Shown piece after piece: positions 48,041 through 56,752 of a stretch of DNA of 64,000 nt (positions within the stretch are counted from its first letter, which is position 1; every line of letters starts with the position of its first letter). This stretch comes from Halomonas aestuarii. GTDB taxonomy: Bacteria > Pseudomonadota > Gammaproteobacteria > Pseudomonadales > Halomonadaceae. The DNA is taken from contig NZ_CP018139.1 in assembly GCF_001886615.1 (NCBI RefSeq), positions 620,001 to 684,000 on the forward strand, written 5' to 3'. The notes below the pieces were generated by a model that did no database searches, was not told the origin of the DNA, and worked only from the letters and a program-made list of their open reading frames with translations. The position numbers and the translations under genes were made by a program.

Positions 48041-48530
48041 GGTCGTGCTCCTCGGCGAACAGCGCCTCGGCGAAGCCCGCAGGCGTGTTGCGAGGCCCCA
48101 GCCGCACGAAGTTGCCGATGCCCCTTGCCAGCGGCCGCCCGGCCTCCTGCCAGAGGGTGCCCTCGGTGAAGACCACCGAGGCGGTGACCCGGACCACCCG
48201 CGCCTCGGCGATGATGTCTCGCCCGGCCACCCCCGGCCGGTAGTGATCAATGCGCAGGTCCAGGGTGGGACAGACCTCCGGGGCCGGCAGGGCCGGCAGC
48301 ACCGCCGAGCCGCAGGCGGTGTCCAGCAGCATGGTCAGCACCCCGCCGTGCACCAGCCCCCGGGCGGCGTCGCCGAGCAGGTCGTCGCTCCACGGCAGGC
48401 GCATGGTGGTCGCCTCGGGCGTCACCTCGAGCACCTCGAGGCCGAGCTCGCGCGTGTGGGGAATCACCGTGACGAAGCGCGTCAGGGCGCGCCGCCAGTC
48501 GTCGGCGCTGGGGGGATGGTCGTGGGGCAT
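48033..48530 (-). CDS. PaaI-family hotdog thioesterase (first of two)
   Basis: 165-residue hotdog-fold thioesterase. AARGLVHGGVLTMLLDTACGSAV carries the HGG and catalytic Asp region, then TLDLRIDHYRPGVAGRDIIAEARVVRVTASVVFTEGTLW. An N-terminal helix (SADDWRRALTRFVTVIPHTRELGLEV) precedes it, as in PaaI/COG2050 proteins. Overlaps the next paralogue by 8 bp. Substrate unknown; phenylacetyl-CoA or medium-chain acyl-CoA are known for relatives. Confidence 0.85.
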   Translation of the reverse strand: MPHDHPPSADDWRRALTRFVTVIPHTRELGLEVLEVTPEATTMRLPWSDDLLGDAARGLVHGGVLTMLLDTACGSAVLPALPAPEVCPTLDLRIDHYRPGVAGRDIIAEARVVRVTASVVFTEGTLWQEAGRPLARGIGNFVRLGPRNTPAGFAEALFAEEHDHA

Positions 48531-48576
48531 CCGGACCTCGGTGTGCGGCTGTCGGCAGAAGATTCAAACGATCGTA

Positions 48577-48945
48577 TCAGGGCAGTCGTTCACCGTCGCG
48601 TCGACCTTCGCCGGGGGCCGTCGGCCCTCCCTCCCGATCTGCCCGCCAGGCGCGATAGCCCGCCAGGCGTCGATCGACCCGGGTCAGCAGCCAGCCGACG
48701 ATCACCACATCGTCCACCAGCCCCACCAGCAGGAGCACGTCGGGAATCAGGTCGAGGGGCGAGACCAGGTACGCCAGGGCGGCCAGCATCCACAGGAAGG
48801 CCCCCCAGGGCACCGGCCGGTAGCGGCCAAGCAGCACGTCGCGGGTCATGGGCAGGAACAGCCGCAGGGCCCGCGCCATCTGGCCGAGCACGCGGGAGCG
48901 CCGGCGCAGTCGCGCCACCAGGAACCCGCCATCGAATCTGGCCAT
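48577..48945 (-). CDS. YkvA family protein (DUF1232)
   Basis: 122-residue protein with two predicted membrane helices around the conserved core WMLAALAYLVSPLDLIPD followed by VLLLVGLVDDVVIVGWLL (about residues 45-85), the DUF1232 (PF06803) signature. The C-terminus is charged. ATG 48945 has AAGGAGA upstream; an in-frame ATG at 49038 would add 31 residues not typical for the family. Function unknown. It lies 46 bp upstream of the paired thioesterase genes on the same strand and may be co-transcribed. Confidence 0.85.
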   Translation of the reverse strand: MARFDGGFLVARLRRRSRVLGQMARALRLFLPMTRDVLLGRYRPVPWGAFLWMLAALAYLVSPLDLIPDVLLLVGLVDDVVIVGWLLTRVDRRLAGYRAWRADREGGPTAPGEGRRDGERLP

Positions 48946-49105
48946 CTCGATCTCCTTGCCGCCACGCACAAATACCGCTACACGATAGGATATCGTCGCC
49001 CCCACGGACAGCCGGCGGCTGTCGGGCCACGGCGACACTACTCAAGGCACCCGCCATCAGCCACCATGGCGGGACTGCCGACCGCCACACCCGAGAGGCC
49101 ACCCC

Positions 49106-51046
49106 ATGCCCCTGTCATTCGGTCACTGCAAGACCCTGATCGCCGCCACCCTGTGCTGCTTGCCGCTGCTCGCCCAGGCCAGCGACCTGGCCATGCAGGA
49201 GGCCCTTCAGGCCGCGCGAAGCCAGCAGTGGCAGAAGGTCGACAGGGGCGCCATCAAGGACCATGTCCTGGCCGGCTACGTGGACTATCATCGGCTGCGT
49301 GGCCGCCTGCCCGGGGCCGAGCCCGAGACGGTACTGGCGTTCATCGAGCGCCATGGCGACTCCCCGCTGGCGGGGTGGATGCGCGGCCAGGCCATCGAGG
49401 AGTATGGCGAGGCTGGACGCTATGCCAGCCTGCTGGCGGTGGCAGACGGGGTTCCCTCGGGCACCGAGCGCCAGTGCCACTTCTACACGGCCCAGCTCGG
49501 CGCCGACCCGCAGGCGGCCGCCCGGGGAGGACGGGAGCTGTGGCGCGTCGGCCATTCGCAGCCGGAGGCCTGCAATACCCTCTTCGACACCCTGCGGGCC
49601 CGCGGCGACATCGGCCAGGAGGAGATCTGGGAGCGCATGACCCTGGCCTGGCAGGCCGGCGAGACCGGCCTGGCCGACTATCTCGGCCGGATGCTCGGCA
49701 ACGCCTGGCAGAATGGCCGCTCGGCCATGGCCCTGCTGCAGAAGGACTTCTCCGCCATCACCCGGATCCCCGCCTGCCTCGGGCCGGAGTGCCGCGGCAG
49801 CAGCGCGCTCTTCGCCGCCGCGATGCACGGCTTCACCCGGGCGGATACCGAGGCCGCCCTGGAGGCCTGGCGCAAGCTCTCCCCTCACCTCTCGCTCGAG
49901 ACCCGTCATCGCCGCGAGATCGAGCATGACCTGGCCTTCTACTCGCTGGTCCGCGAGGTCGACCAGAACCTCGATTGGGTCGACGACCTGCTGGCCCAGC
50001 GCGATGACGACGACCTGCTGGAGCTGCGGACCAGGACCGCGCTGGCCGATCGCGACTGGATGGGCGTGATCGACTGGATCGGCCGGATGTCGGCGGAGCA
50101 GCGTAGCGAGAGTCGCTGGCAGTACTGGACCGCCCGGGCCCAGCAGCAGCAGGGCAACGACACCCTGTCCCGCGAGGCCTATGCCCGAGCCGCCGAGCAG
50201 CGCAACTTCTTCGGCTTCGCCGCCGCCGACCGCCTCCAGCGGCCCTACGCCCTGAACCACGAGCGCAGCCCGATCGAGGCGGACGCCCGCGAGGCCGTGG
50301 CCGAGTGGCCGGCCGTGCGCCGTACCGAGGCCCTGCTGCGCATCGGCGAGCCCGGGCTCGCCGCCAGTGAGTGGCACGCCGCCGTGGCACGCGGCACCCG
50401 GCAAGAGGCCCGGCTGATGGCCGACTATGCCCAGCGGCGCGGCTGGCAGGCACGGCTGGTGCAGACCACCATCGCCGGCAAGCTGTGGGACGCCCTGGAG
50501 TGGCGCTTCCCCGAGGCCTATCGCGACGACTTCCTGCACTGGGGCCGTGAGACCCGCGTCGACCCCTACCTGCTGATGGGCATCGCCAGGCGCGAGAGCG
50601 CCTACAACCCCGAGGCGCTGTCGCCGGCCGGGGCCCGCGGCCTGATGCAGCTGATGCCGGGGACCGCCACCCTGGTCAGCCGCCGGCTCGGCATCAGCGA
50701 CCCGGGGCCCTATGGCGTGCTCGACCCGGGCGTCAACATCTGCCTGGGCAGCGCCTATATCCGCGACATGCTCGACCGCTATCAGGGCAACCGGCTGGCC
50801 GCCACGGCCGCCTACAATGCCGGCCCCAGCCGCGTCGACCGCTGGCTGCTGGATGCCCCTCAGGAGTTCGACCTCTTCGTCGAGAGCATCCCCTTCCGCG
50901 AGACCCGCGACTACGTACAGGCCGTGCTCGCCTATCGGGTGATCTTCGAAAGCCTGGCCAAGGGCGGCGACACCTCTGGGGTCTCGATGCTCAGCCCGGC
51001 GGAGACGTCGGTGCGCTATGACCGCTCGCTGCTGGCCAGCAACTGA
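49106..51046 (+). CDS. slt: soluble lytic murein transglycosylase (Slt70-type)
   Basis: Periplasmic enzyme cleaving the MurNAc-GlcNAc bond to 1,6-anhydro products. 646 residues, the usual Slt size. The signal peptide is about residues 1-25 (LIAATLCCLPLLAQA). A long alpha-superhelical U/L domain follows to about residue 475. The C-terminal SLT domain has IARRESAYNPEALSPAGARG (catalytic Glu in RRES), LMQLMPGTATLV and NICLGSAYIRDML with AATAAYNAGPSRV. ATG 49106 begins the signal peptide. Followed by a 16-bp-stem hairpin. Confidence 0.95.
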   Translation: MPLSFGHCKTLIAATLCCLPLLAQASDLAMQEALQAARSQQWQKVDRGAIKDHVLAGYVDYHRLRGRLPGAEPETVLAFIERHGDSPLAGWMRGQAIEEYGEAGRYASLLAVADGVPSGTERQCHFYTAQLGADPQAAARGGRELWRVGHSQPEACNTLFDTLRARGDIGQEEIWERMTLAWQAGETGLADYLGRMLGNAWQNGRSAMALLQKDFSAITRIPACLGPECRGSSALFAAAMHGFTRADTEAALEAWRKLSPHLSLETRHRREIEHDLAFYSLVREVDQNLDWVDDLLAQRDDDDLLELRTRTALADRDWMGVIDWIGRMSAEQRSESRWQYWTARAQQQQGNDTLSREAYARAAEQRNFFGFAAADRLQRPYALNHERSPIEADAREAVAEWPAVRRTEALLRIGEPGLAASEWHAAVARGTRQEARLMADYAQRRGWQARLVQTTIAGKLWDALEWRFPEAYRDDFLHWGRETRVDPYLLMGIARRESAYNPEALSPAGARGLMQLMPGTATLVSRRLGISDPGPYGVLDPGVNICLGSAYIRDMLDRYQGNRLAATAAYNAGPSRVDRWLLDAPQEFDLFVESIPFRETRDYVQAVLAYRVIFESLAKGGDTSGVSMLSPAETSVRYDRSLLASN

Positions 51047-51067
51047 GGCGGCATCCCGACAGGCTCG

Positions 51068-51105
51068 ACGCCAGCGGCCCCGGTGAACGCCGGGGCCGCT
51101 GGCGT
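51068..51105. terminator. long hairpin between slt and the LysE-type gene
   Basis: A 16-bp perfect inverted repeat (51068-51083 with 51090-51105) with a 6-nt loop lies between convergent genes. There is little T-tract on the plus side. Confidence 0.6.
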
Positions 51106-51120
51106 TGGGGAGGGGGTCAC

Positions 51121-51765
51121 TCAGCCCGGCGGGCGGGTCAGCGCCAGCTTGATGCCGAAGCCGACCAGCACGGCGCCGGTCAGGCCGTTGAGCCAGCGGC
51201 TGAACGCCGGGCTGGCGAGCCAGCGGCCCGCACTGCCCACCATCACCACGATGGCCACCTGCCACAGGTTGGCGACCACGAAGTGCACCCCGGCCAGCCA
51301 CAGCGACTTGGCCAGCGCCGGGTCGTCCGGGGCGATGAACTGGGGCAGGAAGGCCATGTAGAAGACCACCGTCTTGGGGTTGAGCACGTTGGAGAGCAGC
51401 CCCTCGCGCACCGGCCGCCACAGCGGCACCGCCTGACGCTCTGCCTGGACGCCCGCCACGGGAAGCCCCTGTCCCCGGCGAGCGGCCAGCAGGCTCGCCA
51501 CGCCGAGCCACACCAGGTAGGCGGCGCCGGCCAGCTTGAGCAGCCCGAAGGCCCAGGCCGACTGCAGCAGGATCAGCGAGATACCGAGTGCCGAGACCGT
51601 CGCATGCACGAAGAGGCCGCAGCAGATGGCCAGGCTGGTCGCCACGCCGTCGCGCCAGCCCCCGCGGGCGGTGTTGCGGATCACCAGCAGGGTGTCCACC
51701 CCGGGGCTCATGCTGAGCAGCGTGATGGCCACCAGGAAGGGCCAGAACTGTGCGTCGATGAACAT
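51121..51765 (-). CDS. LysE/RhtB family amino-acid exporter
   Basis: 214-residue inner-membrane exporter with six predicted helices. The signature TLLSMSPGVDTLLVIRNTARGGWRDGVAT (residues about 14-42) and the second-half LLSNVLNPKTVVFYMAFLPQF are diagnostic of LysE/RhtB. Substrate unknown; homoserine, threonine or lysine are typical. ATG 51765 is used because it begins the first membrane helix; an in-frame ATG at 51831 adds 22 non-hydrophobic residues. Ribosome-binding site is weak. Confidence 0.9.
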   Translation of the reverse strand: MFIDAQFWPFLVAITLLSMSPGVDTLLVIRNTARGGWRDGVATSLAICCGLFVHATVSALGISLILLQSAWAFGLLKLAGAAYLVWLGVASLLAARRGQGLPVAGVQAERQAVPLWRPVREGLLSNVLNPKTVVFYMAFLPQFIAPDDPALAKSLWLAGVHFVVANLWQVAIVVMVGSAGRWLASPAFSRWLNGLTGAVLVGFGIKLALTRPPG

Positions 51766-51831
51766 GGGAAGCCCCGCGTGATGGTCGGGAAGGGGACATC
51801 GCCCCGGGCGGTGGATGAACCGGCCCGGCAC

Positions 51832-52257
51832 TCAGCCGTTGAAGATGCCGCGCCTGGCATGACGCAGGGAGATCTGGTCGTTGAGGGTCCAGAAGTCGTA
51901 GAGCACGCCGAGCCCGCAGAGGCCGAAGGTCAGCAGGTAGAGGATGCCGGTCAGCCACTTGCCGAGGTAGAAGCGATGGATGCCGAACACCCCCAGGAAG
52001 GTGAGCAGCAGCCAGGCCAGGGAGTAGTTGATGGGCCCGGCCTCGAAGCGCAGGTCCGCCTGGCGGTCCATGGAGGGGATCAGGAAGAGATCGATCAGCC
52101 AGCCGATGCCTAGCAGCCCCAGGGTGAAGAACCAGATGGTCCCGGTGACCGGCTTGCCGTAGTAGAAACGATGGGCGCCGAGGAAGCCGAACAGCCACAG
52201 CAGGTAGCCGACCAGCTTGCTGTGAGTGTCTCGGGAGGCGATGCGCGATGGGCTCAT
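51832..52257 (-). CDS. tandem TM2-domain membrane protein
   Basis: 141-residue protein built from two TM2 units (PF05154). Unit one, about residues 13-57, has YLLWLFGFLGAHRFYYGKP and FFTLGLLGIGWLIDLF. Unit two, about 79-124, has WLLLTFLGVFGIHRFYLGKW and LLTFGLCGLGVLYDFW. Both hold the Gly-x-HRFY-x-GK motif and the xD[LF] ending. This makes a clear internal duplication with four helices. Function of TM2 proteins is unknown in bacteria. The C-terminus is basic. Divergent from the cold-shock gene across 306 bp. Confidence 0.86.
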   Translation of the reverse strand: MSPSRIASRDTHSKLVGYLLWLFGFLGAHRFYYGKPVTGTIWFFTLGLLGIGWLIDLFLIPSMDRQADLRFEAGPINYSLAWLLLTFLGVFGIHRFYLGKWLTGILYLLTFGLCGLGVLYDFWTLNDQISLRHARRGIFNG

Positions 52258-52563
52258 GGAGGCTCTCTGTACCTGGGAGGATTCGGGCGGGAGGGATGCT
52301 GGACGCCCACGGGCTTTCCATCTACAGTGGTTTTTGCGGGCGACAGCGCCAGTCTCCCTGTGTCACTGTGTTGACGCAACCTTGGCGCTGCTGCACTATC
52401 CGCTACGTTGGTCAGCAAGCAGAAAAGTCGTCAGTTGTACTTCGATTCCTTCGATATACCCGGTGCGCACTTGCTTCTTGTCCTGCCCACGTATTACGGG
52501 CTCACGGCGAGGTCTTCCCTCCCGGACCCAGCACCATTATTTAGTTAGTTAAGGAAATCGACA
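52258..52563 (+). promoter_or_regulatory. long leader and promoter region of the cold-shock gene
   Basis: This 306-bp gap has no good gene. A -35-like TTGACG (52371-52376) and a weak -10 CACTAT (52394-52399), 17 bp apart, predict an approximately 158-nt leader ending in TAAGGAAATCGACA before the cspA ATG. Long structured leaders are known for CspA-type mRNAs. The region is less GC-rich than its flanks, with an ATTATTTAGTTAGTTAAGG stretch next to the start. Confidence 0.5.
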
Positions 52564-52770
52564 ATGGCAACTGGCACTGTCAAGTGGTTCAACGACACCA
52601 AGGGCTACGGCTTCATCTCTCCGGACGACGGCGGTGATGACCTGTTCGCTCACTTCTCCGAGATTCAGGCTGAAGGCTTCAAGTCCCTGCAGGACGGCCA
52701 GAAAGTCACCTTCGAAGTGACCCAGGGCAAGAAGGGCCTTCAGGCCTCCAACATCCGGGCAGCCGACTGA
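52564..52770 (+). CDS. cold-shock domain protein (CspA family)
   Basis: 68-residue single-stranded nucleic-acid-binding OB-fold protein acting as an RNA chaperone. RNP1 is KGYGFISP (residues 13-20) and RNP2 is DLFAHFS (26-32); the N-terminal [14 protein letters not shown] is invariant in the family. AAGGA lies 8-9 bp before the ATG. A strong intrinsic terminator follows, so it is monocistronic. Which Csp paralogue it is (cold-induced or constitutive) cannot be told from the protein; the leader suggests post-transcriptional control. Confidence 0.96.
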   Translation: MATGTVKWFNDTKGYGFISPDDGGDDLFAHFSEIQAEGFKSLQDGQKVTFEVTQGKKGLQASNIRAAD

Positions 52771-52824
52771 TCCTCGGTTGAACCGGACGCGACCGACCGG
52801 CGATGCCGACCGGTCGCCGAAGAG

Positions 52825-52852
52825 AAAGGCCCACCGTTCGGTGGGCCTTTTT
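52825..52852 (+). terminator. intrinsic terminator of the cold-shock gene
   Basis: A 12-bp perfect stem (52825-52836 with 52839-52850) is followed by TT and preceded by an A-tract, with T5 spanning 52848-52852. It is a textbook rho-independent terminator. Confidence 0.9.
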
Positions 52853-52902
52853 CGTGACGGGCCTCTTGCATCGAGAGGCCTGCTCCGCCGGCCGGCGAGG
52901 CG

Positions 52903-53649
52903 TCAATCGCCGCCCGCGTCGCTCCCCTGGAGATCGGACTCCAGGGCATCCCCCGGCGCCTGGCGCTCCGCCTCCTGAAACTGCTCCTCGATCTGGCGGC
53001 TCGCCTCCTCGAAGCGCTTCTCGGTCTCCTTGATGATGGCGTTGACCTCCTCCTCGCCGAGCTCATCCGGCACCGTCGAGACGTCATCCGGCAGTGAGGT
53101 GGGCTCCTCCAGGACCGCGTCCAGATCCATGGAAGCCTCCGTATCGGCCATCGGTTCGCTCTCCGGCGTCTGCCGCTCGGCCTGTTTGAACTGCTCCTCG
53201 ATCTGGCGGCTCGCCTCCTCGAAGCGCTTCCCGGTCTCCTCGATCATGGCATCGACATCGGTCCGGGTGGTCTCGCCGGGCAGCGACGCGTCCTCGCCCA
53301 GGTTCTCGGCCGACGACTCATCGAGGGTCTCGTCCCGGGCCTGCGCGTCGATCTCGACCTCGCCGCCGTCGGCAGCGGACGCTTCGGCCATCCCGGCCTC
53401 GTCCGCTGCGCCGGCCGACTCGTCGGCGTCCGCCTCGGGTGTCGATGCCGCCTGTTCGGTTGGCTGCTCGGTCGTCGGCTCGGCCGCCGGTTCGGTTGCC
53501 GCGTCCTGCGCCTGCTCTTGCTGCACCTGCGCCTGCTCTTGCTGCACCTGCTCCTGCTCGGACGGTGCCGGCGTGTCCTCACCGTTACCGCACCCGGCAA
53601 GCCCCGCGACCAGTGCCAGGGCCGCGACCAGCGGCATCCAGGGTTTCAT
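52903..53649 (-). CDS. acidic lipoprotein with duplicated helical module
   Basis: 248-residue predicted lipoprotein. The signal peptide runs from MKPWMPLV to lipobox LAGC (Cys20), start ATG 53649 with AGGAGA 7 bp upstream. After the Cys lie Gln/Glu repeats (QVQQEQA twice), then an Asp/Glu/Ala-rich region. Two similar 33-residue modules sit at about 131-163 and 201-233, with the identical core KRFEEASRQIEEQF. The mature protein is extremely acidic and probably extended or coiled coil. No known family is recognised. It may be an envelope protein adapted to high salt. The two modules are also repeated at the DNA level. Confidence 0.75.
   Translation of the reverse strand: MKPWMPLVAALALVAGLAGCGNGEDTPAPSEQEQVQQEQAQVQQEQAQDAATEPAAEPTTEQPTEQAASTPEADADESAGAADEAGMAEASAADGGEVEIDAQARDETLDESSAENLGEDASLPGETTRTDVDAMIEETGKRFEEASRQIEEQFKQAERQTPESEPMADTEASMDLDAVLEEPTSLPDDVSTVPDELGEEEVNAIIKETEKRFEEASRQIEEQFQEAERQAPGDALESDLQGSDAGGD
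52964..53250. repeat. 77-bp direct repeat inside the acidic lipoprotein gene
   Basis: The copies at 52964-53040 and 53174-53250 share a 42-bp identical core and differ at a few flanking bases. A separate perfect 21-bp tandem duplication lies at 53507-53527 and 53528-53548 in the same gene. Confidence 0.85.
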
Positions 53650-53723
53650 TGGCATTCTCCTGCTCGTGCCGAAAGGCGCCATTGCACCAGAGCCCCCTTG
53701 CCACCGCAAGGCGACACGCTGTC

Positions 53724-54152
53724 TCAGGTGGCGAAGAGCTGGCCGGCGATGTCGCGAAAGGCCTTGAACTCGATGGCATTGCCGCTGGGGTCCCGGAAGA
53801 ACATGGTCGCCTGCTCGCCGGGCTCGCCCCGGAAGCGGATGTAGGGTTCGATCTCGAAACGCACGCCCGCCGCGGTGAGTCGGTCGACCAGGGCCTCCCA
53901 GTCGGCCATCTCCAGCACCACGCCGAAATGCGGGACCGGCACGCCGTGTCCGTCCACCGGGTTGCGGTGGTCATCGATGCCCTTCTCCCCCAGCCCTGGG
54001 TTCAGGTGGCAGACGAACTGGTGGCCATAGAGGTTGAAATCGATCCAGGTGTCGCTGGAGCGGCCCTCCGGGCAGCCCAGCAGCTCGCCGTAGAAACGCC
54101 GGGCCTCTTCAAGGTCGCGGACCTGGACGGCCAGGTGGAAGGGAGTGAGCAT
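53724..54152 (-). CDS. VOC (glyoxalase/dioxygenase) family protein
   Basis: 142-residue vicinal-oxygen-chelate fold protein. [26 protein letters not shown] (metal His near residue 6), a second half with [25 protein letters not shown] (second His) and the C-terminal [17 protein letters not shown] (Glu ligand) are seen. The pattern looks like glyoxalase/extradiol-dioxygenase-like proteins; substrate unknown. The start ATG 54152 has CGGAGGAC upstream; an in-frame start at 54227 would add 25 residues of no family match. It follows the M48 peptidase gene by 46 bp, on the same strand. Confidence 0.87.
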   Translation of the reverse strand: MLTPFHLAVQVRDLEEARRFYGELLGCPEGRSSDTWIDFNLYGHQFVCHLNPGLGEKGIDDHRNPVDGHGVPVPHFGVVLEMADWEALVDRLTAAGVRFEIEPYIRFRGEPGEQATMFFRDPSGNAIEFKAFRDIAGQLFAT

Positions 54153-54198
54153 CGCGAAGTCCTCCGGGGATAATGAATGAGGGAAAGTCGATTTCCCA

Positions 54199-56145
54199 TC
54201 ATGCCGTCCCGCCGGCCGGCTGGCCACTCTCCCGCTCCATGCTCGGCAGGGGACATCCCAGGGTCCAGGCCACGGCGCTCAGCAATTCGGCTTCCTCGGG
54301 CTCGATCCGGCCATCGTGGGTCACGCAGCAGCTCATGGCCGCCAGCAGCGGTGCCCGCTGGGCCTGGACCAGACGGACCAGTCGTGCCATGGCCCAGTCG
54401 AGATCTGTGGCCTGGGCGGGCTCACGCACGAAATCCAGCGGCACGGCCAGCACGGCGGAGAGCCGCTCGACGGCCCCGCGCGCCTCGACGTCGTCGTCCT
54501 GGCCGGCCCGGGCCAGCGTCGAGAGCAGCAGGGAGAGCGGCCCGGAGAGGTCGGCCAGGTGGCGGTCCCGTCGTGCCCGGCGCTCGCCCTGGATGCCCTG
54601 GAGCACCAGGCGATGCAGGGCCCACTGGAGGGCCCCGGGGCGCGCCTCCAGGGACATCAGCCGGCGCAGGCAGGCCTGGAAGCGCGAAGACTGCGCCACG
54701 GAGAGGCGACGCAGCGCGGGCAGCGTCAGCTCCAGCAGGGGCAGGCGCTGGCCGGGCGTCAGCCGCGACAGGGACGGCTCGAGCCCCTCGAGTTCGACGA
54801 GCACCTCGGGCAGGGCCTGGCCAACCAGGGCCTCGCGCTGTGCCTCGCGGCTCTCGGGATCGACGCCCATCAGGATGCCGTAGACCAGCGCCCGGGCGGC
54901 ATAGGGCTCGTGGGCCGCGGCGATCAGGCCCTCGTCGATCTCGCCGAGCCGCCGACGGGCCCGCTCGAGGTCCTCGGCGCTCGGCCGGCCGACGCTGGCC
55001 ACGACCTCGTCGGCGAGCCTCTCCTCGGCCAACGCGGCATCGGCTCTCGCCTGGCCGGCCGCCGCCCCCGAGGACAGGCCCGCCATCCCGTGCATGGCGG
55101 CATGACGCGGCGGTGCCGTGGGGATGGCCGGCGCAGGGGGAAGGCTGCCGTCCCAGCGGGGCAGGACCCGGCGTATCCGCGCTTGAAGCGGCGGGTGGGT
55201 GGCCGTCAGGCGGGACAGGGAGCGCACGCCGCTGCCGAAGAAGAGATGGCTGAATTCCGGGGCATGGGAGGCGAGCAGCCGCGAGCCGAGTCGATGGGCG
55301 GCCAGCACCTTAAGGGCCCCGCCGATCCCCTCGGGATTGCGGGTGTACTGGACGGCGCTGGCATCGGCCAGGAACTCGCGCTGGCGGCTCACCGCCGCCT
55401 TGATCAGGTTGCCGCACAGGGTGCCGGCATAGCCCACCACCATCAGCGCGGCGCCGAGGCCCAGCACCGCGACATGCCCCCCGCCCCGCCGGCCCCTCAG
55501 GCGACGTCCGCTGCCCGAGGTCCGCAGCAGCATGCGACCGATCAGGCCGATCACCAGGATGCCGTGGAGCAGCGCCACCAGCCGCAGGTTCAGGCGCATG
55601 TCGCCGTGGAGGATGTGGCTGAACTCGTGGGCGATCACCCCCTGGAGCTGGTCACGATCGAGTGCCTCGATGGCACCCCGGGTGACGCCGATGGCCACGT
55701 CATCGAGGTCATGTCCGGCGGCGAAGGCGTTGATCGCCTGGTCCTCCAGCACGTATAGCTCTGGTACCGGCATGCCGGAGGCGATGGCCATCTCCTCCAC
55801 CACGTTGAGCAGCCGGCGCTCCTGCGCGTCGCGGGTCTCGAGGTCGAGCGGCCGCCCGCCCAGGGCCTCGGCCACCACGCTGCCGCCGGCGCGCAGCTGG
55901 AAGTGACGCACCAGGCTTCCCACCCCCACCACCAGGATAACCGCCGTGGCCACCCCGGCCAGCAGGCGCGGCTCCATGGCCCGGGCCAGCGGCGCGGGGG
56001 CGAAGGTGCCGCCATCGAGCATCACCACAGCGAGGGCCAACGCCAGGGAGGCCACGCCGATCAGGGCCGCCACCGCCAGCACCAGCAGCACGACCAGCCG
56101 CCCCGTCAGCCGCCGGGCACGATCCTGGGCCGTGAAGAAGTCCAT
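54199..56145 (-). CDS. M48-family zinc metallopeptidase with long C-terminal extension
   Basis: 648-residue membrane peptidase. Two N-terminal helices (about 14-45 and 60-80) lead to the M48 catalytic part: [17 protein letters not shown] with the HExxH motif near residue 175, a further helix pair (about 190-260) and the second-ligand Glu in [23 protein letters not shown]. Beyond about residue 320 a 320-residue cytosolic or helical extension follows, ending with [20 protein letters not shown] and CPLPS, a TerB-like acidic motif. HtpX is shorter (about 290). It lies 10 bp downstream of lemA. LemA-M48 pairing is a common arrangement. Role unclear; membrane-protein quality control is likely. Confidence 0.88.
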   Translation of the reverse strand: MDFFTAQDRARRLTGRLVVLLVLAVAALIGVASLALALAVVMLDGGTFAPAPLARAMEPRLLAGVATAVILVVGVGSLVRHFQLRAGGSVVAEALGGRPLDLETRDAQERRLLNVVEEMAIASGMPVPELYVLEDQAINAFAAGHDLDDVAIGVTRGAIEALDRDQLQGVIAHEFSHILHGDMRLNLRLVALLHGILVIGLIGRMLLRTSGSGRRLRGRRGGGHVAVLGLGAALMVVGYAGTLCGNLIKAAVSRQREFLADASAVQYTRNPEGIGGALKVLAAHRLGSRLLASHAPEFSHLFFGSGVRSLSRLTATHPPLQARIRRVLPRWDGSLPPAPAIPTAPPRHAAMHGMAGLSSGAAAGQARADAALAEERLADEVVASVGRPSAEDLERARRRLGEIDEGLIAAAHEPYAARALVYGILMGVDPESREAQREALVGQALPEVLVELEGLEPSLSRLTPGQRLPLLELTLPALRRLSVAQSSRFQACLRRLMSLEARPGALQWALHRLVLQGIQGERRARRDRHLADLSGPLSLLLSTLARAGQDDDVEARGAVERLSAVLAVPLDFVREPAQATDLDWAMARLVRLVQAQRAPLLAAMSCCVTHDGRIEPEEAELLSAVAWTLGCPLPSMERESGQPAGGTA

Positions 56146-56155
56146 GGGCGCCGGC

Positions 56156-56752
56156 TCAGAATCTCACCCGGGGGGCCGTCTGGATCTCGGCGCTGTCCTC
56201 GAATTCCAGCAGGGCCGCCTCCTGCTTGTGGCCGAAGGAGCCGGCCAGCAGCACCGGGGGAAAGCTCTGTCGATAGGTGTTGTACTGCATCACCGCATCG
56301 TTGAAGGCCTGCCGGGCGAAGGCCACCCGGTTCTCGGTACTGGTGAGGGTCTCGCTGAGCTGTCGCATGTTCTCCGAGGCCTTGAGGTCCGGATAGGCCT
56401 CCATCACCACATTGAGGCGCCCGAGGGCCGCCCCGAGTGCCCCCTCGGCGCCGGCCAGCTCGGCCATGGGGCCCGGCTCGCCGGGCCTGGCCGCGGCATT
56501 CCGGAGCCCCACCTCGGCGGCATTGCGCGCCTCGGTCACCGCCTGCAGCGTCTCCCGCTCATGGCTCATGTAGGCCTTCGCCGTCTCCACCAGGTTGGGG
56601 ATCAGGTCGTGACGGCGCTTGAGCTGCACCTCGATCTGGGCGAAGGCATTCTGGTAGCGGTTCCTGAGGGTCACCAAGCGGTTGTAGATGGCCACCCCGT
56701 AGACCAGCAAGGCACCCAGCAGTACAACGGGGAGGATCAGCGAGAGGTTCAT
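56156..56752 (-). CDS. lemA: LemA family protein
   Basis: 198-residue protein with one N-terminal membrane helix (LSLILPVVLLGALLVYGVAIYNRLV) followed by the helical LemA domain: RNRYQNAFAQIEVQLKRRHDLIPNLVETAKAY (residues about 32-63), the YPDLKASENMRQLSETLTSTENRVAFARQAFND segment and a C-terminal NTYRQSFP. LemA proteins are membrane-anchored with a cytosolic or periplasmic helical bundle; function is not settled. Its ATG (56752) overlaps the stop of the 57-codon repeat ORF as ATGA, and the M48 gene starts 10 bp after it. Confidence 0.93.
   Translation of the reverse strand: MNLSLILPVVLLGALLVYGVAIYNRLVTLRNRYQNAFAQIEVQLKRRHDLIPNLVETAKAYMSHERETLQAVTEARNAAEVGLRNAAARPGEPGPMAELAGAEGALGAALGRLNVVMEAYPDLKASENMRQLSETLTSTENRVAFARQAFNDAVMQYNTYRQSFPPVLLAGSFGHKQEAALLEFEDSAEIQTAPRVRF

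Noticed and set aside
49115..52321. Very long minus-strand open frame (over 1000 codons) across slt and the LysE/TM2 genes
   Set aside because: It lies antisense to a well-supported Slt gene, has no family features, and long antisense frames are expected at this GC content.
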